Positions 6,712-14,951 of a DNA stretch of 21,396 nt are shown here, piece after piece. Position 1 is the first letter of the stretch. Each line of letters opens with the position of its first letter. The stretch covers positions 1 to 21,396 of the forward strand of contig CALCVT010000037.1 of NCBI GenBank assembly GCA_937906495.1. Direction: 5' to 3'. The notes under the pieces are model-generated. The model did not search any database, was not told where the DNA came from, and saw nothing but the letters and a program-made list of their open reading frames with translations. The DNA is from an uncultured Prevotella sp. (GTDB lineage Bacteria > Bacteroidota > Bacteroidia > Bacteroidales > Bacteroidaceae). The translations under genes were made by a program, and so were the position numbers.

Positions 6712-8280
6712 ATGAACCCAGAAATATCACGCCGGCGAACTTTTGCCATCATCTCACACCCGGATGCCGGTAAAACAACGCTGACTGAAAAACTACTCCT
6801 CTTCGGCGGACAAATTCAAGTAGCAGGAGCAGTCAAAAACAATAAAATAAAAAAAACAGCAACATCCGACTGGATGGAAATTGAAAAGCAACGTGGAATC
6901 TCCGTTACTACTTCAGTTATGGAATTCGACTACGAAGGCTACAAAGTAAACATCCTCGACACTCCAGGACACCAAGACTTTGCCGAAGACACTTTTCGTA
7001 CGCTTACTGCTGTTGACTCTGCCATCATTGTAGTTGATAGCGCCAAGGGTGTCGAGGCGCAAACACGTAAATTGATGACCGTTTGCCGTATGCGCAAAAC
7101 TCCGGTCATCATTTACATCAACAAAATGGACCGTGAAGGAAAAGATCCTTTCGACCTGCTTGACGAACTGGAGCAGGAACTACAAATTAAGGTACGTCCA
7201 CTCTCATGGCCCATCAACCAAGGTGCCCGCTTCAAGGGGGTATATAACATCTTTAAAGAACAGTTGAACCTCTTTGCCGCAGACAAGCAAAAGGTGACCG
7301 AAAAAATTGCTGTAGACATTAATAGCAGCGAACTCGAAGCACAAGTAGGTAATGCTGATGCACAGCGACTGCGTGATGATCTGGAATTGGTAGATGGCGT
7401 TTACCCTGAATTTGATAGACAAGACTACCTTGAAGCACAAGTTGCACCTGTATTCTTTGGTTCTGCACTTAACAATTTTGGCGTAAAAGAATTGCTCGAC
7501 TGCTTCGTTAAAATAGCACCATATCCACGTCCTACACTTGCCGAAGAACGTACAGTCGAACCAGAGGAAGCCAAGTTTACCGGCTTCATTTTCAAAATCA
7601 CAGCCAATATCGATCCTAACCACCGTTCATGTATTGCATTTTGCAAAGTATGCTCCGGACGATTTGAGCGCAATAAGCCCTACCTGCACGTCCGTAATGG
7701 CAAAACCGTACGCTTCTCCTCTCCTACTCAGTTTATGGCCCAACGCAAAAGTACTATTGACGAAGCATGGCCAGGCGATATTGTAGGCTTACCAGACAGC
7801 GGCATCTTTAAAATTGGCGATACACTCACCGAAGGTGAACTACTTCACTTTAGAGGCCTTCCCTCATTCTCGCCCGAAATGTTTAAGTACATTGAGAATG
7901 CCGACCCAATGAAAACCAAACAGCTTAACAAGGGTATTGAGCAACTCATGGACGAAGGTGTGGCACAACTCTTCGTTAACCAATTCAATGGACGCAAAAT
8001 AATCGGCACCGTAGGACAGTTGCAGTTTGAGGTTATTGAATACCGCCTGCAAAACGAATATAATGCCAAATGCCGATGGGAACCCATCCATCTTTACAAA
8101 GCTTGCTGGATCGAAAGCGACTCACCCGAAGAACTCGAAAACTTCAAAAAGCGAAAATATCAATATATGGCTAAAGACCGGGATGGACGCGATGTTTTCC
8201 TTGCAGACTCAGGCTACATGTTACAAATGGCACAACAGGATTTCAAGCACATTCGCTTCCACTTTACCAGCGAATTTTAG
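6712..8280 (+). CDS. prfC: Peptide chain release factor 3 (RF3)
   Basis: RF3 is the GTPase that removes RF1/RF2 from the ribosome after termination. The 522-residue product shows all G motifs: SHPDAGKTT (15-23), the switch region ending EKQRGISVTTSV (58-69), DTPGH (83-87) and NKMD (137-140). A beta-barrel domain and the RF3-specific C-terminal region with QLMDEGVAQLF and VGQLQFEVIEYRLQNEY follow. The chosen start, MNPEISRRRTFAIISHPD, matches the family. An upstream in-frame ATG at 6640 would overlap rfbD by 53 bases and add unrelated residues. Last gene of the LysE-DUF4924-rfbD-prfC run. A terminator-like hairpin is found only 128 bases downstream. Confidence 0.97.
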   Translation: MNPEISRRRTFAIISHPDAGKTTLTEKLLLFGGQIQVAGAVKNNKIKKTATSDWMEIEKQRGISVTTSVMEFDYEGYKVNILDTPGHQDFAEDTFRTLTAVDSAIIVVDSAKGVEAQTRKLMTVCRMRKTPVIIYINKMDREGKDPFDLLDELEQELQIKVRPLSWPINQGARFKGVYNIFKEQLNLFAADKQKVTEKIAVDINSSELEAQVGNADAQRLRDDLELVDGVYPEFDRQDYLEAQVAPVFFGSALNNFGVKELLDCFVKIAPYPRPTLAEERTVEPEEAKFTGFIFKITANIDPNHRSCIAFCKVCSGRFERNKPYLHVRNGKTVRFSSPTQFMAQRKSTIDEAWPGDIVGLPDSGIFKIGDTLTEGELLHFRGLPSFSPEMFKYIENADPMKTKQLNKGIEQLMDEGVAQLFVNQFNGRKIIGTVGQLQFEVIEYRLQNEYNAKCRWEPIHLYKACWIESDSPEELENFKKRKYQYMAKDRDGRDVFLADSGYMLQMAQQDFKHIRFHFTSEF

Positions 8281-8407
8281 CTGTCCAAAAGCATATAAGT
8301 AGAGGACAAAAACAATTTAAGAATCCCGATCATTATCAACATTTACTGAAATGGGCGGGTTTAATCTGTCAAAATGCATTAACTTTATATACCTCTCTCC
8401 TTTCAAA

Positions 8408-8447
8408 GCGCGAGGCTTCCCATTCTGGAAGTTTCGCGCATTTTTTT
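8408..8447 (+). terminator. Strong terminator-like hairpin before the phage remnant
   Basis: Arms GCGCGAGGCTTCC (8408-8420) and GGAAGTTTCGCGC (8427-8439) form a 13-bp stem with two G-U wobbles, a 6-base loop, and then A followed by seven T (8441-8447). It would end the prfC transcript, or it came with the phage segment. The following gene remnant begins right in the T tract. Confidence 0.8.
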
Positions 8448-9259
8448 GCATTATGGCAATAACTGCAATTGCTGCTCCGGGCATTTCCACAACGAGGCGG
8501 CGCACTCCTTTGCCATCAATTCGGAGGTGCTGCAGGAGTACTTGCGCACCATCTATAAGGGCTTCGATACGTCCGACGCCATCGAACCGACCATGTGGCG
8601 GGCTGTCCTGAAGGTGCTTAACGAGGCTATAGTCGAGGGACTGAGCCGGAGCCATACCGATACGCACGACCGCAAGTTCCTTTCTTCCTTACGCCATTCC
8701 AACGAGGTGTTTGCAGCCTTCAAGGTGCATTCAATGGGGGAGAAAATGGCCGAAAAACTTTTGGATGACAAAGGGAAACTCAAGCCGTTCCGCGAATGGA
8801 AGGAAGATGTCAAGGGTATTGCGTCGCACTATGTGGGGAGTTGGCTCGAAACGGAATACAATACGGCGGTGATTCGTGCACACAACGCGGCCAATTGGCA
8901 ACAGTTCGAGCGTGATGCGGATATCATGCCAAATTTGAGGTGGATGCCGACGACCTCTCCTCATCCGGAGAGCAGCCATAAAAAGTTTTGGGAGCGACAG
9001 CTGACCTTACCGGTCTCCGACCCTTTCTGGGACAAGCATCACCCGGGTGACAGATGGAACAGCAAGTGTTCGCTGGAACAAACGGACGAACCAGCCACAC
9101 CGGAACTTAAAGAGGAGTTCCGAGGAGAAAAGCCGCAACGTGGTTTGGCGAATAACCCCCGGAAAGGACGAAAGGATATTCTCGCAGAATCATCCATATT
9201 TTCCTAAATCATGCAGCAAATGCTCTTTTAATAAGGGCTTAAAGAATAAGTATTTACAC
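8446..9259 (+). pseudogene. Remnant of a Mu gpF-like phage minor head protein gene
   Basis: The frame from TTG 8446 reads about 238 codons before a frameshift. The segment ETEYNTAVIRAHNAANW, then LRWMPTTSPHPESSHKKFWE, LPVSDPFWDKHHPGDRWNSK is the C-terminal core of the Phage_Mu_F family (capsid/minor head morphogenesis). The usual WNCxC is here WNSKC. A run of five C at 9156-9160 shifts the frame. After one fewer C it would continue GKDERIFSQNHPYFPKSCSK with a CxxC pair, the tail I would expect for Bacteroides phage homologues, and then run without a stop into the HD gene. The N-terminus (HYGNNCNCCSGHFHNEAAHS) is uncertain and overlaps the terminator. The block is clearly G+C richer than its flanks (35 of 60 bases at 8521-8580 against 24 of 60 at 9421-9480). 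No other phage gene is present. Confidence 0.75.
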
Positions 9260-9928
9260 ATGAAATTCAAAAATAATAAAAACATTACACCTGCTCTACA
9301 TACCTACATCGAATCCCAGATTCTACCACAATACAGCGCTTTTGATCCCGCTCATCAACGTAATCATGTAGATGCTGTTATTCGCGAAAGTATGCACTTA
9401 GCCACCCACTTCGAGATTGATGCAAACATGGTTTATACTATTGCAGCATATCACGATTTAGGCATAGGCACTGACCGTAAAACGCATCACCTCATCTCAG
9501 GAAATATTATTCGACAAGACATCGAACTGAGCAAATGGTTTAACAAAGAACAAATTGAGACTATGGCACAAGCTGTAGAAGACCACCGAGCTTCGAACAA
9601 AAGCGAGCCAAGGAGTGTTTACGGAAAAATTGTTGCCGAAGCCGACCGACAACTTGATACACGAACCATTATCGAACGTACTATTTTATACGGATGGTCA
9701 CACTACCCGGAACTTAAAAAACAGGCTCAATTGGAACGAGCCTGCGAGCACCTTCAAGAAAAGTACGGAGAAGGTGGATACCTTAAACTTTGGATTCCAC
9801 AGTCAGAAAATCAACAACGTCTGATAGAACTGCGCAGAATACTCAAAAATAAAGAAGAATTGTTACACATACTTGAACAAACTTATCAAGCGCTGGCAAA
9901 CATGCAAAAAACAGGGAAACAACATTAA
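9260..9928 (+). CDS. HD-domain phosphohydrolase
   Basis: A 222-residue soluble protein of the HD superfamily, metal-dependent phosphohydrolases that act on nucleotides or related phosphates. Metal ligands are visible in order: His36 (RNHVDAV), the His65-Asp66 pair (AAYHDLGIG), His109 (EDHRAS) and Asp129 (AEADRQ). The C-terminal half (RTILYGWSHYPELKK, EKYGEGGYLKLWIPQS) matches an uncharacterised HD group common in Bacteroidales. ATG 9260 was chosen because homologues begin here. Upstream codons in the same frame belong to the phage remnant. No SD or consensus promoter is visible, and the remnant plus terminator separates it from prfC, so how it is expressed is unclear. The substrate is unknown. 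Confidence 0.88.
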   Translation: MKFKNNKNITPALHTYIESQILPQYSAFDPAHQRNHVDAVIRESMHLATHFEIDANMVYTIAAYHDLGIGTDRKTHHLISGNIIRQDIELSKWFNKEQIETMAQAVEDHRASNKSEPRSVYGKIVAEADRQLDTRTIIERTILYGWSHYPELKKQAQLERACEHLQEKYGEGGYLKLWIPQSENQQRLIELRRILKNKEELLHILEQTYQALANMQKTGKQH

Positions 9929-9997
9929 TAGACAAGCATTACCATTATTGCCAAATAAAAACAGTCTACTAACAAAAGGGAAACAAATACGAATAAT

Positions 9998-10013
9998 TTA
10001 TTTTGCAAAATAA
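9998..10013. repeat. 16-base perfect palindrome
   Basis: TTATTTTGCAAAATAA is its own reverse complement. It lies in the convergent gap between the HD gene and nqrF. It may be a protein-binding site or chance in A+T-rich DNA. Confidence 0.4.
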
Positions 10014-10055
10014 TTTGCCCTGCTAAAAATCAAAGAAAAGACAATTTTTAATAGA

Positions 10056-10090
10056 CCAAGAAAGCCCCTGAAATACAGGGGCTTTCTTGG
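10056..10090. terminator. Bidirectional terminator between the HD gene and nqrF
   Basis: A perfect 15-bp stem (10056-10070 with 10076-10090) with the 5-base loop AAATA and a GCCCC/GGGGC core. T-rich runs flank it on both strands. It serves the converging HD (+) and nqr (-) transcripts. Confidence 0.9.
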
Positions 10091-10127
10091 TTATGAATTT
10101 TTATCTACTCTTAAATAAGGAGGCAAT

Positions 10128-11396
10128 TTAGCCACCAAAGTTATCGTACATGATACTTTCAGGCTCAACACCCAAACTATCAAGCATAGACACTACAGCC
10201 TTCGACATGGGGCCTGGTCCACACATGTAGTACTCAATATCCTCGGGAGCATCGTGATCCTTAAGATAAGTTTCGAGCATTACTTGATGCACGAATCCCG
10301 CAGTATACTTCACTCCAGCAGCATCTGCAGCAGGATCCGGACGGTCAAGAGCCAAATGAAAATGGAAGTTAGGGAAATCCTTTTCGAGTTGCAGGAAGTC
10401 CTCTAAATAGAATACTTCGTTAAGGGCGCGTGCACCATAGAAGTAATGCATTTCTCGGTCACGGGTATTTAGCGTACGAGTCATATGCATGATTTGCGCA
10501 CGCAGAGGAGCCATACCTGCACCACCACCTACCCATATCATCTCCTTCTTAGAGTCAAAGTGCGGGTGGAAGTCGCCATAGGGGCCACTCATGATTACTT
10601 TATCGCCAGGCTTGAGAGTAAAGATGTACGACGAAGCGATACCCGGATTAACATCCATAAATCCGCTGCGATCAGGTTTAAACGGCGGTGTAGCAATACG
10701 CACAGTCAACATAAACACATCGCCTTCGGCTGGATAGTTTGCCATAGAGTAGGCACGGACTGTAGGTTCTGTATTAACACATTTCAAAGGGAACAGTCCG
10801 AACTTTTGCCATGCTGGCAGATATTCATCACCAATAAGCGACTTTTCAATATCCTTATCATAATCCATGCTAAATGCAGGAATCTTGATTTGAGCATACG
10901 AACCTGGAAGGAAATCCATGTGAGCTCCAGCAGGGAGCTGAACCTTGAACTCTTTAATAAACGTAGCAACGTTTTTATTCGAGATAACCGTACACTCGTA
11001 CTCTTTAACGCCAAGCACGCTATCGGGAACCTTGATGGCTACATCGCCTTTAACCTTACATTGGCAACCAAGACGCCAGTTCTCCTTAACTTGTTTACGA
11101 GTGAAGTGACCACGCTCAGAATCGAGAATTTCGCCACCTCCTTCAACTACCTGACACTTGCATTGGCCACAGCTACCCTTACCACCACAAGCCGAAGGCA
11201 GATAAATGCCCTGCTCCGAAAGTGTGGTGAGCAGATTGCCTCCTTGCTCAACACTGATAGTGTCCTTGCCATTGATGGTGATATTTACTTTTCCGCTGGG
11301 TGAAAGATATTTTTTAGCAACCAGCAAAATAATCACCAATAGGAGTATGATACACAAGAATACTCCAATACTTGCTAATATGAGATTTGAATCCAC
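10128..11396 (-). CDS. nqrF: Na+-translocating NADH:quinone reductase subunit F
   Basis: Entry subunit of Na+-NQR: it oxidises NADH with FAD and passes electrons to a 2Fe-2S cluster. It is 422 residues long. One N-terminal membrane anchor (about 5-27) is followed by a ferredoxin domain with cluster ligands Cys70, Cys76, Cys79 and Cys111 (ACGGKGSCGQC, LGCQC). The FAD-binding motif is RAYSMANYP (214-222), the NADH-binding loop is VGGGAGMAP (289-297), and the C-terminus YDNFGG is as in the family. An extra Cys81 lies next to the cluster. Last gene of nqrABCDEF, 72 bases after nqrE, followed by the bidirectional terminator. Confidence 0.98.
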   Translation of the reverse strand: MDSNLILASIGVFLCIILLLVIILLVAKKYLSPSGKVNITINGKDTISVEQGGNLLTTLSEQGIYLPSACGGKGSCGQCKCQVVEGGGEILDSERGHFTRKQVKENWRLGCQCKVKGDVAIKVPDSVLGVKEYECTVISNKNVATFIKEFKVQLPAGAHMDFLPGSYAQIKIPAFSMDYDKDIEKSLIGDEYLPAWQKFGLFPLKCVNTEPTVRAYSMANYPAEGDVFMLTVRIATPPFKPDRSGFMDVNPGIASSYIFTLKPGDKVIMSGPYGDFHPHFDSKKEMIWVGGGAGMAPLRAQIMHMTRTLNTRDREMHYFYGARALNEVFYLEDFLQLEKDFPNFHFHLALDRPDPAADAAGVKYTAGFVHQVMLETYLKDHDAPEDIEYYMCGPGPMSKAVVSMLDSLGVEPESIMYDNFGG

Positions 11397-11468
11397 TTTA
11401 ATTAAGGATTAATTTAAGCAAGCGTGCGCACCTCAAAACAGAGGTACATCACAAGATTGCCTAAGTAA

Positions 11469-12095
11469 TTAAATATTCAGTCCAGAGAAGCACATAAAGG
11501 CCATAGCCATCAAACCTACTGTAATAAAGGTGATGCCAAGTCCCTGAAGCGGTTTAGGCACATTGGTGTAGGCCATTTTCTCGCGGATGGCAGCTAAAGC
11601 TACAATAGCTAAAAGCCAACCAATACCAGAGCCTAAAGCATATACAAAGGCATCGAGCGTGTTGCCAATGAACTGTGAACTACCGGGTTCCATACCTATA
11701 CGCTGCTGCATGAATAGACTGGCACCCATGATGGCACAGTTTACAGCTATTAACGGAAGAAAAATTCCCAATGCTGCATACAGCGAAGGCGAAAAGCGCT
11801 CCACAATCATTTCAACTAATTGCACAATACCAGCAATAACTGCAATGAAGAGAATGAACGAAAGAAAAGAAAGATCTACACCCTCGACAATACAATCCGG
11901 ACCAAGCACCTTTGTTTGCAAAAGGTAATCAACCGGCACGGTTATTATCAATACAAAGGTTACGGCAACGCCAAGACCAAAAGCTGTCTTTACATTCTTG
12001 GAAACTGCCAGATAAGAGCACATACCCAAGAAAAAGGCAAATATCATATTGTCCACGAAGATAGAGCGGACAAACAGACTTAAAAGATGTTCCAT
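11469..12095 (-). CDS. nqrE: Na+-NQR subunit E
   Basis: Integral membrane subunit, 208 residues and six spans, homologous to NqrD. Together they hold a membrane-embedded 2Fe-2S cluster between cytoplasmic NqrF and periplasmic NqrC. The expected cysteines are present at Cys26 (LGMCSYLAV) and Cys119 (AVNCAIMG). The N-terminus (MEHLLSLFVRSIFVDNM) is standard. It sits 88 bases after nqrD and 72 before nqrF, with no SD. Na+-NQR rather than Rnf is clear from the full A-F gene set. Confidence 0.97.
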   Translation of the reverse strand: MEHLLSLFVRSIFVDNMIFAFFLGMCSYLAVSKNVKTAFGLGVAVTFVLIITVPVDYLLQTKVLGPDCIVEGVDLSFLSFILFIAVIAGIVQLVEMIVERFSPSLYAALGIFLPLIAVNCAIMGASLFMQQRIGMEPGSSQFIGNTLDAFVYALGSGIGWLLAIVALAAIREKMAYTNVPKPLQGLGITFITVGLMAMAFMCFSGLNI

Positions 12096-12183
12096 AAATC
12101 GTTAGAATTTTGAAGGTCAAGCCTGATACAACCTATACGCTACGCCCCAAAAAGAGCTTCCAAGCGCTAAGGCTATATTGGCT

Positions 12184-12819
12184 TTATTTTGCACCATCTT
12201 TGTTATAGGCACGCAATGCCCAAATCAAACATCCACAAAGAATTAGAGCCATAGCAGGCATCGTCATCATACCATTGTTGACATAGAAGCCACCATTTTC
12301 TGCATAAAGGCTTTCAGGGATAATGCGAAGACCAAGCAGCGTTCCGCTTCCAAACAATTCGCGGAAAAAGCCTACAGCTACCAATACCCAGGCATAGCCC
12401 AAGCCGTTTCCAACACCGTCAAGGAAAGACTCCCAAGGACCATTCATCATGGCAAAAGCCTCTAAACGGCCCATCAATATACAATTGGTGATGATAAGAC
12501 CTACGTAGACAGAAAGCTGAACGCTAACATCATACGCATAAGCCTTCAGTACTTGCGACACAAGAGTTACAAGTGTTGCAACCACAACCAACTGAACGAT
12601 AATACGGATACGGTTAGGAATGGTTTTTCGTATCAACGAGATAATCACGTTGGCAAATGCGGTAATAACAGTTACCGACAAGCCCATTACGATTGCAGGC
12701 TCCAACTGCGAAGTCACTGCCAATGCAGAACATATACCCAAAACCTGAACCGTTACCGGGTTGTTCAAGTTAAGCGGACCTATAAGGGCTTCGCGATTTT
12801 CTTTTGAAAATAAGCTCAT
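12184..12819 (-). CDS. nqrD: Na+-NQR subunit D
   Basis: Six-span membrane subunit of 211 residues and partner of NqrE. Its two cluster cysteines are Cys30 (LGICSALAV) and Cys113 (IITNCILMGR), in inverted-topology positions to those of NqrE. The start MSLFSKENREALIGPLNLNN and the segment GNGLGYAWVLVAVGFFRELF are typical. The gap to nqrC (107 bases) is the longest inside the cluster, but I saw no terminator or convincing promoter for nqrD in it. Confidence 0.97.
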   Translation of the reverse strand: MSLFSKENREALIGPLNLNNPVTVQVLGICSALAVTSQLEPAIVMGLSVTVITAFANVIISLIRKTIPNRIRIIVQLVVVATLVTLVSQVLKAYAYDVSVQLSVYVGLIITNCILMGRLEAFAMMNGPWESFLDGVGNGLGYAWVLVAVGFFRELFGSGTLLGLRIIPESLYAENGGFYVNNGMMTMPAMALILCGCLIWALRAYNKDGAK

Positions 12820-12926
12820 GATAATAATACATATATAAGGTGCGTAAAACTATTTCTTGACGGACATAAACTATATAACTTAGTCACTCCAACTAGAAGG
12901 AAGAATCACCACACGCTGTAATTTTG

Positions 12927-13643
12927 TTACTTCTTTAACGAATCAAAGTAGCCTACATACTGCTGCAAGCCTTCGGTAACCATATTGGCTACACCTACTG
13001 AAGTCAGTGTGGCACCCGTTATACCATCAACCTGATAGTTTTCCTTACCGGGTTCAACCTTTCCGTTCTTTACAACCGTAAGGGCCACCTGTTTGCTTGT
13101 TGTATCAGCGTAAATGTGCTTACCTTTAAACAAATCCTGGAACTTTTCTTCAGCAATCAGAGCTCCCAAACCTGCTGTTTCGCTCTCATGCGATATATAG
13201 GCACCATAGATTGTTTTAAGGTCTGAGTTTACGGCAAGATAGCCCCATAGGCCACCCCACAAACCACGACCAGTCATCGGCACAACATATTTGACTTCGT
13301 TGTTTACTTTGCAGACATAAACCGGAAGATTTTCAGGGCTCAAGTCCTTATTCGATACTTTAAAGCCATCGTTTTCTTTTCCTTTGCCTTCTTTAATGAT
13401 TGTACCGTCTGCCTTAACTACCATATCGGCCTCAACCACTTTGTTATACTCGCCTTCAATCTGCTGTGCACCATTAAGTCCACGAATATTGAGTGCTGCC
13501 AATATTTGCTTTTTCTTATCAAGCGCTACATTTTGGTCCTGTGTGGGCTTTAGCGACGATGATACAAAAGCAAGCAGGAATGCTACGATAATTACCATTA
13601 CCGAGGCATAGATGATGGTATATGAATTTTTGTTTGTATTCAT
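12927..13643 (-). CDS. nqrC: Na+-NQR subunit C (covalent flavoprotein)
   Basis: Carries one of the two covalently bound FMN groups of Na+-NQR and faces the periplasm. It has 238 residues with a single N-terminal membrane anchor (about 8-29) and an FMN-binding domain. The flavinylation motif DGITGAT (206-212) fits the rule for ApbE-type transfer to its final threonine, Thr212. GRGLWGGLWGYLAV (about 125-138) and HESETAGLGALI are family signatures. The ApbE flavin transferase needed for maturation is not in the window. It lies 62 bases after nqrB. Confidence 0.97.
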   Translation of the reverse strand: MNTNKNSYTIIYASVMVIIVAFLLAFVSSSLKPTQDQNVALDKKKQILAALNIRGLNGAQQIEGEYNKVVEADMVVKADGTIIKEGKGKENDGFKVSNKDLSPENLPVYVCKVNNEVKYVVPMTGRGLWGGLWGYLAVNSDLKTIYGAYISHESETAGLGALIAEEKFQDLFKGKHIYADTTSKQVALTVVKNGKVEPGKENYQVDGITGATLTSVGVANMVTEGLQQYVGYFDSLKK

Positions 13644-13705
13644 TTCTTTGAAAGTCTATAGGTTCAAGACTCCTTATCAGAGTTGTCAACGAACCAAATG
13701 CTACA

Positions 13706-14884
13706 TTATTTACTTACTCGCTTCAAACGCTTGTTGATATTACGCTGTACAAAGCAGTAGTCAATGAGCGGTGCAAACATATTCATGAAAAGAATGGCCA
13801 GCATCATTCCCTCGGGATAACCGGGGTTCAGCACACGAATAAGGATAGCCAAGGCACCAATCAGGAAACCATAAATATACTTTCCCTTCTCCGTGCGTGC
13901 ACTGGTAACCGGGTCAGTAGCCATAAATACTGCACCGAAGCAGAATCCACCCGTAACAATGTGCTCATACCAAGGCATAGAAGCCACAGCATTGTTTTCA
14001 AGGCCAGCCATGTTGAAGAGTACTGCAATCAAAATACCACCGGCAAAAACACTGAACATTGTACGGAAAGAAGCAATCTGCGTAAAGAGCAAAATTGCAG
14101 CACCAATAGCAATGGCAATAACCGAAGTTTCACCAATTGAACCGGGTATCAGTCCGACTATCATATCGCTCAAACTGGCTTGCGGTGTGATACCAGCAGC
14201 AGCCTCGCCAAGCGGAGTTGCCATGGTCGAACCGTCAGGAAGGTTATATCCAAAGCCCAACACCTGATTTCCGGCCACCCATACCTGATCGCCACTCATA
14301 CTTGTAGGATAAGAGAAGAAAAGGAATGCACGAGCTACCAAAGCCGGATTAAAAATATTCATACCTGTTCCGCCAAAGATTTCTTTACAAATAATTACCG
14401 AAAAAGCTACAGCCAAGGCAATCATCCATAACGGACAGTTAACAGGCACAATCAAGGGAATAAGAATACCTGTCACAAGATAACCTTCTTGAATCTCCTC
14501 ACGTTTCCATTGTGCAACGGCAAATTCAATACCGAGTCCGACAGCGTACGAAATCACGATTTTCGGAAGCACCAACAAGAAACCATAAATAAACATTGAC
14601 CAGAAACTGGTTTCTGCAAGTTTACCTGCAGCCAAAGCGTTTTGATAGCCAATGTTGTACATACCAAACAGCAGTGCAGGAAGCAGTGCTATAACGACAA
14701 ACGACATGATTCGCTTAGAATCAATCGCATCGTGTATGCTCACTCCCACACGGGAAGTTGCGTTTGGAACCAGCATAAAGGTTTCCATTCCCTCGAACAC
14801 CGAGCGGAAAGCCTTCAACTTACCGCCTTCTTCGAAGTTAGGACGGATTTTATCAAAAAATTGTTTAATCATTTCATTCTTCAT
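13706..14884 (-). CDS. nqrB: Na+-NQR subunit B (covalent flavoprotein)
   Basis: Large membrane subunit of 392 residues with about ten spans. It holds covalent FMN and riboflavin and lies on the Na+ and quinone path. GGTGMNIFNPALVARAFLFF (171-190) is the family core. The FMN site expected at DxxSGAT reads DGSTMAT (217-223) here: the acceptor Thr223 and Asp217 are kept, but the usual glycine before the Ala-Thr is methionine. The C-terminal NPGYPEGMMLAILFMNMFAP is standard. 67 bases after nqrA. Confidence 0.97.
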   Translation of the reverse strand: MKNEMIKQFFDKIRPNFEEGGKLKAFRSVFEGMETFMLVPNATSRVGVSIHDAIDSKRIMSFVVIALLPALLFGMYNIGYQNALAAGKLAETSFWSMFIYGFLLVLPKIVISYAVGLGIEFAVAQWKREEIQEGYLVTGILIPLIVPVNCPLWMIALAVAFSVIICKEIFGGTGMNIFNPALVARAFLFFSYPTSMSGDQVWVAGNQVLGFGYNLPDGSTMATPLGEAAAGITPQASLSDMIVGLIPGSIGETSVIAIAIGAAILLFTQIASFRTMFSVFAGGILIAVLFNMAGLENNAVASMPWYEHIVTGGFCFGAVFMATDPVTSARTEKGKYIYGFLIGALAILIRVLNPGYPEGMMLAILFMNMFAPLIDYCFVQRNINKRLKRVSK

Positions 14885-14951
14885 TAATGGGACAAGATGC
14901 TACTGCACATCAATCACAGTTTGCTGCATTCATGCCCTATTTTGTCTGAAC

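Noticed and set aside
8446..9928. A new toxin fusion (phage head domain plus HD domain)
   Set aside because: As the sequence stands the frames are separate, and the HD protein has a standard start and is complete without the phage part; recorded only as a possibility in the findings.
10485..11303. 272-codon plus-strand frame opposite nqrF
   Set aside because: It is antisense to a certain gene; its length follows from the codon use of nqrF on the other strand.
12910..12925. TAATTTTG on the plus strand in the nqrC-nqrD gap as a promoter
   Set aside because: No -33 element at the right distance, and it would drive transcription antisense to nqrC with no gene to serve.
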